Assembly (NCBI GenBank): GCA_963724535.1
Contig: CAVRVD010000001.1
Span: 124,001-188,000, forward strand
From: JADJPO01 sp963724535
GTDB taxonomy: Bacteria; Actinomycetota; Actinomycetes; Actinomycetales; Kineosporiaceae
DNA length: 64,000 bases
Direction: 5' to 3'
The notes beneath the pieces are model-generated. The model saw only the letters and a list, made by a program, of their open reading frames with translations. It was not told the origin of the DNA and did no database searches. A program made the translations under genes and the position numbers. Shown here piece by piece: positions 29,874 to 38,480 of the stretch (positions are counted from its first letter, which is position 1; every line of letters starts with the position of its first letter).

Positions 29874-30005
29874 CTACAGCGCGATGATGCCTCTCGCCAG
29901 GGCGACGACGTCGAAGTCGCACTGCCCGGCGAGCATGCCGGCCAGCCCGGCGCGGACCACTGGGTGGTCGTCGCAGACCAGGATCCGGATCGGGTCGGTG
30001 CTCAC
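29874..30005 (-). pseudogene. Collapsed NarL-family response regulator
   Basis: GTG 30005 overlaps the kinase stop. It encodes TDPIRILVCDDHPVVRAGLAG, the normal start of a NarL/LuxR-type receiver, but the protein ends after 43 residues. The terminal residues, VALARGIIAL, look like the extreme C-terminus of the same family. This suggests an internal deletion that joined codon 35 or so to the last ten codons (junction about 29896-29911). The phospho-acceptor Asp and the helix-turn-helix are gone, so no response regulator can be made. Confidence 0.8.
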
Positions 30006-31285
30006 GTGGTTCCCACCTGCCCATCGGGTTCGGGGTGCTCGGCGGTGGACGGCACCGGCAGCTGCTCGCGGAGCGGGATCGTGACCGCCAGCGTGGTGCC
30101 GTCGTCGGGGTCGCTCTGCAGCGTCATCACGCCACCCTGCTTGGCCACCCGCTGACGGATCGACTCCAGGCCGAATCCCCCTGACAGGGGCGAGGGTTGG
30201 GCACCGGCCAGCCCGACGCCGTTGTCGCACACATCCAGGATGACGACGTGGTCGAGGTAGGACAGGGTCAGCTGGACGGCCGTCGCCTCGGCGTGCTTGC
30301 GGACGTTGCTCAGCGCCTCCTGGGCGACCCTGAGCAGCGTCGCCTCGGTCTCGATCGGCTGGGCGACAGGGTCACCGGTGGTCTCGGCGATCACGTTGAC
30401 GCCGGTGCCCTCACCCCACCGCTGGGCGGTACGCCGGATCGCCTCGGGCAGCGCCTGGTGCTCCAGCTGAACCGGGCGAAGGTCATGGACGACACGCCGC
30501 GCCTGGTCGAGGCCGGCTCGGGCGGTCGTGCGGGCCTGGTGCAGATGCGTCCAGATCGTCTCCCGGTCCTCGGGGTCGGCCGCTTCGACGGCTTCGAGGT
30601 GCAGGACGATGCTGACGAACCCCTGGGCCAGGGTGTCGTGGATCTCGCGTGCCAGCCGCTGACGCTCCGCCAGTACACCTTCGCGGTGCTGGGCGGCTGC
30701 GAGCTCCTGCTGAGCGACCTCGAGCCGGGCGATCAGCTCACGTCGCCGGGTGCTCTGCTGAATGATCGCCCAGATCCAGGCGCCGATGCCGATGGAGGCC
30801 AGCCCCAGGAACACCATCAACCAGAGCGTGGGGTTGGTGACCGTCAGCGGCTGCCCGGAGTCGTCCACCTGCTCGCCGATCGTGGCGGCCGTCAACACCA
30901 CGGCTGCCGTTGCCGCATAGCGGATCGGCAGGTGGCGGAAGACCTGGATGAACAGGCCGAAGAGAGCCAGGTAGAAGGCGGGTGAGAGGTTCACCAGGAC
31001 GAACCACAGGGCTATGTCGACAATGATCACGATGAATCGCGCTCCGCGGCCCTGGGTCCAGGGGCGATGGCCCCGGTAGGCCAGCCGGAGACCGCCGGCG
31101 TGCCACGCCACGAGGACGGCGCTGAGCAGGCCGGCCACCCAGGCGGGCGCCGCCCGCTGGTCGTCGATCAGGGCCAGGGCGACGGAGACGACGACGGTCG
31201 CGTAGAAGAGGGCGGACAGGAGCCAGTCCTACTTCTCCCAGACATCGGTCTGCTCCGGCGGCGGCATCGTCACAGTCTGGGTCAT
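30002..31285 (-). pseudogene. NarL-type sensor histidine kinase interrupted by an in-frame TAG
   Basis: ATG 31285 opens a frame whose codon 19 is TAG (31231-31229). The frame continues without further stops as DWLLSALFYATVVVSVALAL and on to the end. Downstream are about five membrane helices, a HisKA_3 H-box (AREIHDTLAQGFVSIVLHLE) and an ATPase domain (EALSNVRKHAEAT, VCDNGVGLAG, GGFGLESIRQR). Restarting at ATG 31138 would give 378 residues but lose the first helix. The partner regulator is destroyed, so inactivation is likely. TAG probably arose from TAC (Tyr) or a similar codon. Confidence 0.8.
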
Positions 31286-31444
31286 GTCAACTCAGCCACG
31301 TCAGGCGATCCAGCTCCACCGGCTCGGACGCGGGTCCCGGCAGCCTGCGCTCGCCAGAGCGCCGGACGACGATCCACACTGCGCCGGCAGGCGAACGGCG
31401 ATGGTCCCTGGCGCCGTCGGGCATCCGGAGGTAGGCCTGAGGTC

Positions 31445-31870
31445 ATGAGTGATGTGGGATCGGCCTGGAAGGACGCGGGGGACCGGCTGACGGCCCTCGG
31501 TGCGTCGCTCAAGGCGCACTACCAGGAACAGCACGGCGAGGACGGCGAGGAGGCGAAGAAGGAGCTCGATGCGGCGACGAAGCGGTTCACGGGTGCGGTG
31601 AAGGACGCCTTCGACGCTCTGGGTGCGGCGGCCAAGGACCCGGCGGTCAAGGACGACGTCAACAAGGTCGGGCAGTCGTTGGCGGGTGCGCTGAGCGCGA
31701 CGTTCGCGGAGGTGTCCGAGGACCTCAGCCGGATCGCGCACCAGGGACGCTCCGAGGTCGGATCAGCGCCGGAGGCGTCCACGGTGTCAGAGCCGGGGAC
31801 GGACACGTCCAGCGACGATGCCCAGGATGACGAGGAGCCACCCAAGGCCGAGACACAGGGCACCCCGTAG
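31445..31870 (+). CDS. Small acidic helical protein of unknown function
   Basis: 141 residues from ATG 31445. It begins MSDVGSAWKDAGDRLTALGA and is rich in Ala, Lys, Asp and Glu, with amphipathic helices over about residues 5-105 (KKELDAATKRFTGAVKDAFD, VNKVGQSLAGALSATFAEVS). The last 35 residues are a disordered acidic tail. There is no signal peptide or membrane segment. Similar proteins are common beside regulators in actinomycetes but have no assigned role. It ends 9 bp before the luciferase-like gene, so the two are probably co-transcribed. Confidence 0.75.
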   Translation: MSDVGSAWKDAGDRLTALGASLKAHYQEQHGEDGEEAKKELDAATKRFTGAVKDAFDALGAAAKDPAVKDDVNKVGQSLAGALSATFAEVSEDLSRIAHQGRSEVGSAPEASTVSEPGTDTSSDDAQDDEEPPKAETQGTP

Positions 31871-31879
31871 GCCACGGCG

Positions 31880-32734
31880 GTGAGGTACGCCGTCTGCGTT
31901 CCCAATCTCGGCGCCGGCGGTGATCCTCGCGTTCTGGTCGACCTCGCCGTCCGGGCCGAGGCCGCCGGGTGGGACGGCTACTTCTGTTGGGACCACATCG
32001 TCGTCGACCCGACCTGGCGGGTGGAGATCGCCGACCCCTGGATCGCGCTGGCAGCCATCGCCCTGGCGACGACGCGGATCAGGATCGGGCCGATGGTCGC
32101 GGCGATACCACGGCGACGACCATGGAAGCTGGCCCGCGAGAGCGCCTCGCTGGACCTGCTGTCCGGGGGGCGGCTCATCCTCGGCGCGGGCCTGGGCTGG
32201 CCGTCGGGGCCCGAGTTCGGCACCTTCGGTGAGGAGCAGGATCCGGCCCGCAGGGCGACGATGACCGACGAGGCGCTCAGGATCCTCGACGGCCTGTGGG
32301 GCGGGGAGCCCTTCTCGTTCACGGGCGAGCACTACCGGCTGGACAGCGTGACGTTCCGGCCGCGCCCGCTCCAGCGGCCTCGGATCCCGGTCTGGGTCGC
32401 CGCTCTCAGACCGGGCCCGGAGGGGCCGCTGCACCGCGCAGCGAGCTGGGACGGGTTCGCCCCAGCTGTCGCTGACGGGCCGCTCCCGCTTGGTACCTTC
32501 GCCCGGGATGCCGCCCGGGTGCTGGAGCTGCGCTCTCTCAAGGGGCTACCGACGGTCGGCTACGACATGGTCGTGCCGGGCTCGACGCCGGGTCACGACC
32601 TGGCCGCCGCCAGCGACACCGTGGCCGGCTTCGAAGCGGCCGGGGCGACCTGGTGGTCCGAGGTCGTCTCGGACTGGCTCGGTGGGCTCGATGCGATGCG
32701 GGAACGGATCGAGGCCGGTCCGCCGCGTCCCTGA
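31880..32734 (+). CDS. LLM-class (luciferase-like) flavin-dependent oxidoreductase
   Basis: 284 residues, TIM-barrel luciferase-like monooxygenase fold. Typical elements are AVCVPNLGAGGDPRVLVDLA, GWDGYFCWDHI, the flavin-binding region TRIRIGPMVAAIPRRRPWKL, LDLLSGGRLILGAGLGWPSG and FTGEHYRLDSVTFRPRPLQ. It probably uses FMNH2 or F420; the sequence does not decide which. The start is GTG 31880. The FMN reductase at 27385 could supply reduced flavin, though it is not in the same operon. Confidence 0.9.
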   Translation: MRYAVCVPNLGAGGDPRVLVDLAVRAEAAGWDGYFCWDHIVVDPTWRVEIADPWIALAAIALATTRIRIGPMVAAIPRRRPWKLARESASLDLLSGGRLILGAGLGWPSGPEFGTFGEEQDPARRATMTDEALRILDGLWGGEPFSFTGEHYRLDSVTFRPRPLQRPRIPVWVAALRPGPEGPLHRAASWDGFAPAVADGPLPLGTFARDAARVLELRSLKGLPTVGYDMVVPGSTPGHDLAAASDTVAGFEAAGATWWSEVVSDWLGGLDAMRERIEAGPPRP

Positions 32735-32812
32735 GCAACCCTCGCGGCGGCGCCCGCCACGTCATCGACAACCCCACCACAGACCCCACCACCGGCCCCA
32801 CCGGCACCGAGG

Positions 32813-32978
32813 TCAGCGCAGGTTCGCGTGGGCGGCGCCGGCCACCGTGAGCACCACGCCGAGCGCGCGATGGCTCCGTCGAGCGGCGAAGTGGCGAAGA
32901 CGGCCAGGACGAAGATCGCTGCGTAGCGATCCCGGCGATGCGGGTCGCTTCGCGGGGGGAGGTGTCGGTGAGGGTCAT
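32813..32978 (-). pseudogene. Possible remnant of a small membrane-protein gene
   Basis: This is the only gene-like content of the 454-bp stretch 32735-33188. ATG 32978 begins MTLTDTSPREATRIAG. Shifting frame gives RYAAIFVLAVFATSPLDGAI, and shifting again gives ALGVVLTVAGAAHANLR to TGA at 32813. Together these would be two membrane helices with two frame changes. The family is not recognised, and chance hydrophobic frames cannot be excluded. Confidence 0.4.
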
Positions 32979-33188
32979 CGCCCGGAGGTGGCCGGGGACT
33001 TCTGGGGCCTCGCGTCGAGCGTCCTCGCCATCGGCACCGCGTAGGCCCGGACGGGACGTCGAGCACCCGCGGACGGCGCGATGATCCGCTGGACACCTGA
33101 CAGGTCGGGAACGCCAGGGGTGCCTCGACGAGTTGGCATCAGAGCCGGCTCCGCGGGTCGGCCGATGCCGTGTCAGGAGGTTGGGGCC

Positions 33189-34958
33189 GTGCGCGAGCTG
33201 CTGGGGTACGCCCGACCGCACTCCCGGGCCATCGCGCTCGCCCTCATCGTCGGCTTGCTGGCCAGTGCCGCAGGGCTCGCGCAGCCACTCATCGCCAAAC
33301 TGGTGATCGACACCCTGGCCCGCGGCGGGAGCCTGGCCGGACCGCTGAGCCTGCTCGGCGCTCTGCTGGTCCTGGGTGCGGTGCTCGGTGTGGCCACCAC
33401 GCTGCTGCTCGGGCGGGCCGCCGAGCGGATCGTGCTGAACGTTCGCGCAGGCCTCGCCCATCGGCTGATCCGGCTCCGGCTGGGCGAGCTCGACCGGTCC
33501 GAGCCCGGTGACCTGATCGCGCGGGCCACCGCGGACAGCTCGCTGCTGCGCTCCGCCACCACCACCGCGCTGGTCGACCTGGTCATCGGTGGCGTCGGCT
33601 TCGTCGGGGCGCTCGTCCTGATGGGCACGCTGGACCTGCGCCTGCTGCTGGTGTCGGTCTCGGTGCTGGCCGGGGTCGGCGTCATGATCACCTTCGTGTT
33701 GCCCCGGGTCCGGCAGGCGCTCAAGGCGGCTCAGGACGCCGTCGGCGCGCTCGGCGCCGCCCTCGACCGGGCCCTGGGCGCGGCGCGGACCGTCAAGGCC
33801 AGCGGCGCCGAGATGCGCGAGACGGCCACCGTGATGGCGGCGGCCGGCGACGCCTACACCGCGGGACTGCGCGGCGTCCGGTTGCAGGCGGCCGTCGGAG
33901 CGATCTCGGGCCTGTCGATCCAGGTGCCCTTCCTGGCCGTGCTCGGCACCGGGGGCATGCTGGTGGCCCGAGGAGACCTGCCGGTCTCGACCCTGGTCGC
34001 CTTCTTGCTCTACCTGTTCTACCTGATCGGCCCGATCGGGCAGGTGGTCGGCGGGGTGACCACGCTGCAACAGGGCCTGGGTGCCGTCGACCGGATCCGC
34101 GGCGTCCAGGTGATGGAGATCGAGCAGGACGCCGATCTCGTCGCTTCCTCGAACCGGCGTGCCCCGAACGGTGCCGAGCCTCTGCCGGTGCGCTTCGACC
34201 GGGTGACGTTCGCCTACCCGGACCGTCCCCTGGTGCTGGACGAGGTGTCTTTCGACGCTCCCGCACCGGGTTTGACCGCATTGGTCGGCCCGTCGGGGGC
34301 CGGCAAGTCCACCCTGTTCTCCCTGCTCATGCGCTTCTACGAGCCAGACTCGGGCACGATCTCGCTCGGCGGGATGGACATCGCCGGGTTGCGGCGAAGC
34401 GACGTCCGGCGGCTCATCGGCTACGTCGAGCAGGACGCGCCCGCCCTGGCCGGCACCCTGGCCGAGAACCTGCAGTACGGCGCTGCGTCGCTCGGGCATC
34501 GCGACGACGAGGACGTTGACGGCGGGCCGGCGGACGACGAGGAGGTGGCCAGGGTGCTCGCCGCCACCCGCCTGGACGAGCTCGTGGACCGGCTGCCAGC
34601 GGCCCAGCAGACGCTGGTCGGCACCCGTGGTGTCCTGCTCTCCGGTGGCGAGCGGCAGCGGATGGCGATCGCCCGGGCGCTGCTGCGCCGTCCGCGGGTT
34701 CTCCTGCTCGACGAGGCGACCTCACAGCTGGACGCACGCAACGAGCAGGCGTTGCGGGACACCGTGAAGGCCCTGGCCGCCGAGCGCACCGTGATCGTCG
34801 TGGCGCACCGCCTGTCCACGGTGACGGCCGCGGACCGGATCGTGGTCCTGGATGCCGGCCGGGTGCGAGCGATCGGGACCCACGCCGATCTGGTCCGGAC
34901 CGATCCGCTCTACGCCGAGCTCGCCGCCACGCAGCTCCTCACCCCGGACCCGGTCTGA
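33189..34958 (+). CDS. ABC exporter, fused membrane and ATPase domains
   Basis: 589 residues from GTG 33189, with AGGAGG 8 bases upstream; the frame is open 108 bp further without support. A six-helix exporter domain (about 15-320) contains LPVSTLVAFLLYLFYLIGPI. The ATPase domain (about 350-585) has Walker A LVGPSGAGKSTL, Q-loop IGYVEQDAPALAGT, signature LLSGGERQRMAIARALL, Walker B VLLLDEATSQLD and H-loop VAHRLSTV. It is a half-transporter that would work as a homodimer for a drug or lipid. An acidic insert (HRDDEDVDGGPADDEEV) lies between the Q-loop and the signature. Confidence 0.94.
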   Translation: MRELLGYARPHSRAIALALIVGLLASAAGLAQPLIAKLVIDTLARGGSLAGPLSLLGALLVLGAVLGVATTLLLGRAAERIVLNVRAGLAHRLIRLRLGELDRSEPGDLIARATADSSLLRSATTTALVDLVIGGVGFVGALVLMGTLDLRLLLVSVSVLAGVGVMITFVLPRVRQALKAAQDAVGALGAALDRALGAARTVKASGAEMRETATVMAAAGDAYTAGLRGVRLQAAVGAISGLSIQVPFLAVLGTGGMLVARGDLPVSTLVAFLLYLFYLIGPIGQVVGGVTTLQQGLGAVDRIRGVQVMEIEQDADLVASSNRRAPNGAEPLPVRFDRVTFAYPDRPLVLDEVSFDAPAPGLTALVGPSGAGKSTLFSLLMRFYEPDSGTISLGGMDIAGLRRSDVRRLIGYVEQDAPALAGTLAENLQYGAASLGHRDDEDVDGGPADDEEVARVLAATRLDELVDRLPAAQQTLVGTRGVLLSGGERQRMAIARALLRRPRVLLLDEATSQLDARNEQALRDTVKALAAERTVIVVAHRLSTVTAADRIVVLDAGRVRAIGTHADLVRTDPLYAELAATQLLTPDPV

Positions 34959-35032
34959 TCGACAGCGTCGGCGAGGCAAGGCGTACCGGCCGGCCCGGGG
35001 TTACCGTGGACCATCAGTGACAACGAAGGCTC

Positions 35033-35203
35033 GTGCCGGTCTTCATGATCGAGGGACGCTTCGCCGAGGACCTCGAGGCGTCCGCCGAAGCGGCCGACCG
35101 GATCAACCGGATCAACGAGGAAGAGGGCGTCCGCTGGCTCTACTCGTTCCTGTCCGGGGACAAGAGGAAGACGTTCTGCCTCTATGAGGCTCGGACGGGA
35201 TAG
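35033..35203 (+). pseudogene. DUF4242 (SCO4226-like) protein, 3'-truncated
   Basis: GTG 35033 encodes 56 residues: PVFMIEGRFAEDLEASAEAA, then INRINEEEGVRWLYSFLSG and RKTFCLYEARTG before TAG. These match the first two thirds of DUF4242 proteins, whose family continues after the CLYEAP segment for about 30 more residues. The missing 3' end coincides with an unnatural overlap with the convergent DinB-DUF952 gene, suggesting that one deletion removed the ends of both. Confidence 0.7.
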
Positions 35204-36109
35204 GGGACGCAGGACGGCGCCATCCGTCGTCCGGGTCACGACGCCAGGTCACCGCCCGGTCGACTGCCGCGACGGGGATGGGACCGAACAGATGCGGGAA
35301 CCGTTCGGCGCCGTCCGCCGAGCCGGGCTCCACCCGCACCTCGGCCCCCAGCCGCACCGGGTCGAGGTGCAGCAGCACCACCTCGGGCACATCGGCGTAG
35401 TAGCGGTTGGCGACATCGGTGACCTGGTCCGGAAAGGCGCAGTGGATGAAACCCTGGTCGGCCAGGGAGGTTCCGCGGGTGCTCACCTGATAGGCGCCGT
35501 CCGCTTGCGCGGCCGCCCAGTCCTGCGGCAGGGCGATGTGCACGATCGGGCCGGGCGGGCTGATCGGGTTCGCAGGCCCGATCGGTGAGGCCGTCACGCC
35601 GTCCTCAGCGACGACGCCATCGATGAGCTCGCGGACGATGTCGAGATCGCCGGCGTGGCGGGCGAACTCCTGCAGCAGGTGGAACAGGATCGAGGAGAGG
35701 GTCGCGGTGCCACCCTCGAACCGCTCCCCGGGGGCGGCGAGGTCGTCGAGCCGGGCGGACTCGACGATGTCTCGGCTGCGCTCGCCGGGCACGAACCAGG
35801 TCCGCGCGAGCGTCTCCAGGTCGTCGTCGTCGGTGAGCGTCCAGCGTACGTCGACCTGGTCACCCCACGGGTCGGACACGGCGTCGCCGGCGAAACCCCA
35901 GTGCAGCCAGCGCCTCTCGACGAACGAGACGTGCTTGACCAGCTCCAGCGGCGACCACCGGAGGGGAGCACGGTGGTGCGCTGCTGCGTCGGGTCGAGAC
36001 CGCTGGCCTTGTCGACGATGAGCCGGCGATACACGTCGAGGTAGTCCAGGAACTGGGCGGTGACATCCACCCGGTCGGCGGCGGGTGAGGGCAACGCGGC
36101 GGCTGTCAT
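35112..36109 (-). pseudogene. DinB/DUF664-DUF952 fusion gene with a frameshift
   Basis: The first frame starts at ATG 36109 (VTAQFLDYLDVYRRLIVDKA) and runs to about 35960. Homology then continues in another frame with SPLELVKHVSFVERRWLHWG and SDPWGDQVDVRWTL, through a mini-DinB helical bundle ending FARHAGDLDIVRELIDG. A DUF952 domain follows (IVHIALPQDWAAAQADGAYQ, DQGFIHCAFPDQVTDVANRY). One missing or extra base near 35955-35965 explains the break. The C-terminal 35 or so residues beyond DDGW are antisense to DUF4242 and look like read-through. Mini-DinB proteins are often mycothiol-dependent transferases. Confidence 0.75.
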
Positions 36110-36208
36110 GACTTCACGCTAGACGGCGACCCAGCACCTCCTGTCCGGCGGAGACGACGGGGCGAACCCCGCGGGCGCCTCGGCACCGAACTGGCGCCGC
36201 TGGGTCGG

Positions 36209-37705
36209 ATGCCGGCCGGGGCCGACCTGGCCGCGGCGATCGGGCGGATCGTCGGTGACCTGACACCGACCCCGGACCCGCCCGACGGGTTGGGTGACCT
36301 GACGGGGCGGGACCTGATCGATCTCGCCGCCGCGGCGCAGCGGGTCGCGGGGTGGGCCACCGCAGTCCAGATGAGCGTGCTGGCCGAGCACGCCGACCGG
36401 CAGGCCCACCCCTACCCCGACCGGGACGACCCGGCGGTCGCGATGACCGCGCAGGCGGCGTCCCTGGCCTGTGGGGTGTCCCGGTACACCGTGGAGAACC
36501 TGATCGCCACCGCCCAGGCACTGCCGGTCCGCCTGCCCGTGCTGCACGCGATGCTGCTGGCCGGGGAGCTTGAATGGGGCAAGGCCCGCCTGGTCCTGGA
36601 CAAGGTCCTCCCCCTGTCGCCCGCGGCGACCCGCCAGGTCGAGACCGCAATCGCCGCTCAGATCGTGGCGTTGACCCGGCCGGTGCTGGCCGAACGGCTG
36701 GACCGGTTGGTCGCCGCCGCCGACCCCGACGCCCTCGCGGAGCAGGCCCGCGCCGACCGCGCCGCCCGGCGGGTGGCGTTCCGGGCCGCCGGGCCCGGGA
36801 TGGGCACCATGACCCTGACCACCGGTGCCGAGGACATCGAAGCCGTCCGCACCGCGTTGAACGCCCTGACCCTGGCCGCCCGCCAAGCCCAGGACGATCT
36901 CCCACCCGGCGCCCACGCCAACGACGCCGAACGGGCCTGGACCGGGCCCTGCGACCCCGACGGACGCCACCCCTCCGCCACCCGCGCCGACACCCTCGTC
37001 GACACCCTCGTCCACGCCGCCGACCACCCCACCCACTTCCTCCACCCCGACTCCGCCGCCCCCGACGCCGACCCCGACTCGAGCAGCAGCACCGGCAGCG
37101 CCACCAGCCCCGGCCGGTCCACGCCCCGCGGGCGCACCCGCGCCGACGTCGTCGTCCTGGTCCCCCTATCGGTGCTCACCGGGCAATCCGACGCCCCCGC
37201 CCTGCTCGAAGGATACGGACCAATCCCCGCCGGCCTGGCCCGCGAGGTCGCCGCCACCGGCACCTGGCGCTGCGCCATCACCGACGACCGGGACGGCGCA
37301 CCCACCCACGCCACCCTCCTCGGCCTCGGCCAGACCACCCACACCCCGCACTACGTCCCCGGGCCCCGCACCCGCGAGTACATCCACCTGCGCGATGGCC
37401 ACTGCGTCTTCCCCGGCTGTCGACGCCGCGCCGACCTATGCGACCTCGACCACCGCACCCCCTGGACCCCACCCACCACCCCCGACCCGGGCGCCGGCCC
37501 GGACGGCGGCGCCACCTGCGAATGCAACCTGCACCCCCTGTGCCGCTTCCACTACCAGGTCAAACAGGCCGGCTTCACCGTGTGTACCACCGCCCACGGC
37601 CTGGAATGGACCACCCCCGACGGCCACCGCTACCACGCCAGACCCCGACTCCTGACCATCGACATCCCGAGACCCCCACTCCCCCAACCAGAACCACCGT
37701 TCTGA
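36209..37705 (+). CDS. DUF222 domain HNH endonuclease (13E12-repeat family)
   Basis: 498 residues. An N-terminal DUF222 helical domain (about 1-330; VAGWATAVQMSVLAEHADRQ, GVSRYTVENLIATAQALPVR) is followed by a Pro/Ser-rich linker. The C-terminal HNH domain carries HCVFPGCRRRADLCDLDHRT and CNLHPLCRFHYQVKQAGF. The HNH His and the zinc-binding Cys pairs are intact. This family is amplified in actinomycete genomes and its role is unknown, possibly mobile or defensive. The 3' half is extremely C-rich, producing long spurious frames on both strands. Confidence 0.92.
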   Translation: MPAGADLAAAIGRIVGDLTPTPDPPDGLGDLTGRDLIDLAAAAQRVAGWATAVQMSVLAEHADRQAHPYPDRDDPAVAMTAQAASLACGVSRYTVENLIATAQALPVRLPVLHAMLLAGELEWGKARLVLDKVLPLSPAATRQVETAIAAQIVALTRPVLAERLDRLVAAADPDALAEQARADRAARRVAFRAAGPGMGTMTLTTGAEDIEAVRTALNALTLAARQAQDDLPPGAHANDAERAWTGPCDPDGRHPSATRADTLVDTLVHAADHPTHFLHPDSAAPDADPDSSSSTGSATSPGRSTPRGRTRADVVVLVPLSVLTGQSDAPALLEGYGPIPAGLAREVAATGTWRCAITDDRDGAPTHATLLGLGQTTHTPHYVPGPRTREYIHLRDGHCVFPGCRRRADLCDLDHRTPWTPPTTPDPGAGPDGGATCECNLHPLCRFHYQVKQAGFTVCTTAHGLEWTTPDGHRYHARPRLLTIDIPRPPLPQPEPPF

Positions 37706-37822
37706 CCCGGGTGGGCAGGTTCGCCCGCCCGGCGCCGCGTGCACAGGGCCCGGCGCTCGACCCCGCCCAACGGAAGGTGGCCGAGGTCACCCGCAAAGCG
37801 GGAGCCGACACGCGCCCAGCGT

Positions 37823-37850
37823 TTGACAGGTCGGATCACTGCTATATAGT
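37823..37850 (+). promoter_or_regulatory. Sigma-70-type promoter of the second FMN reductase
   Basis: TTGACA (37823-37828) and TATAGT (37845-37850) are separated by 16 bp, near-consensus elements in an otherwise GC-rich region. The predicted start of transcription is close to 37857, leaving a short leader with AGGGAGG (37867-37873) before GTG 37880. Confidence 0.75.
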
Positions 37851-37861
37851 TGAGCTATCAA
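37850..37861. promoter_or_regulatory. Inverted repeat TTGAGCTATCAA overlapping the transcription start
   Basis: TTGA-GCTA-TCAA follows the -10 box directly and overlaps the predicted +1. This is the position and half-site style of MarR/HxlR-type repressor operators. No such regulator is encoded next to it. Confidence 0.5.
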
Positions 37862-37879
37862 TCATCAGGGAGGCTATTC

Positions 37880-38422
37880 GTGAACGTGCTCGTCCTGGTC
37901 GGCAGCCTACGAACCGACTCGCTCAACCGCCGCCTCGCCCGCGCCGCGGTGGCGCACCTGCCCTCCTTCGCCGACGTCCAGTTCTTTGACCGGCTGGGTG
38001 AGCTGCCTCTCTACACCGATGAACTGGACGGTGACGGGACGCCGGAGCCGGTGGTGGCTCTGCGCGAGGCGATCGGTCGGGCAGATGCACTCCTCGTGGC
38101 GACCCCCGAGTACAACGGCCTGCTCTCCGGCGTACTCAAGAACGCGATCGACTGGGCCTCCCGCCCCCGCGGCGCAGCCAGCCTGAGCGGCACGCCCACC
38201 GCGGTGCTGTCCGCCACCCCGTCGCCACGCGCTGGCCAATGGGCACGCGAGAGCGCGGCGCGCAGCCTGGGAGTCGCCGGCGCCGAGGTACTCGAGCCCA
38301 CCGTCGGGGTCGGTTCCGCGCATTCCGCCCTGGACGGCAACACCCTCGTCGACACCGACACCCGCGAGGCCGTCATCGACCTGATGTCCACCCTGGTGAG
38401 GACGCAGGCCCGCGCCGCCTGA
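37880..38422 (+). CDS. NADPH-dependent FMN reductase (paralogue)
   Basis: 180 residues from GTG 37880, with AGGGAGG 6 bases upstream. LVLVGSLRTDSLNRRLARA forms the phosphate loop and TPEYNGLLSGVLKNAIDWAS the flavin loop typical of the family. TAVLSATPSPRAGQWARESA is the third conserved strand/loop. It is a stand-alone gene with its own strong promoter, suggesting induction by a redox-active or aromatic compound. It shares its fold with the 27385-27948 reductase but is clearly a different subgroup. Confidence 0.92.
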   Translation: MNVLVLVGSLRTDSLNRRLARAAVAHLPSFADVQFFDRLGELPLYTDELDGDGTPEPVVALREAIGRADALLVATPEYNGLLSGVLKNAIDWASRPRGAASLSGTPTAVLSATPSPRAGQWARESAARSLGVAGAEVLEPTVGVGSAHSALDGNTLVDTDTREAVIDLMSTLVRTQARAA

Positions 38423-38480
38423 CGTTCCACCCCGCTCACCGCAGGATCGGCCACTTCCGAATCCTGGCACCCAGCGACGG

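Noticed and set aside
31229..31231. TAG in the histidine kinase as a recoded amino acid (pyrrolysine or readthrough)
   Set aside because: There is no recoding signal and no reason for it in a kinase membrane helix, and the partner regulator is also destroyed. A nonsense mutation is simpler.
36574..37989. A long Arg/Pro/His-rich frame overlapping the HNH nuclease gene
   Set aside because: It is the shifted frame of a very C-rich gene; the composition is typical of shadow frames.
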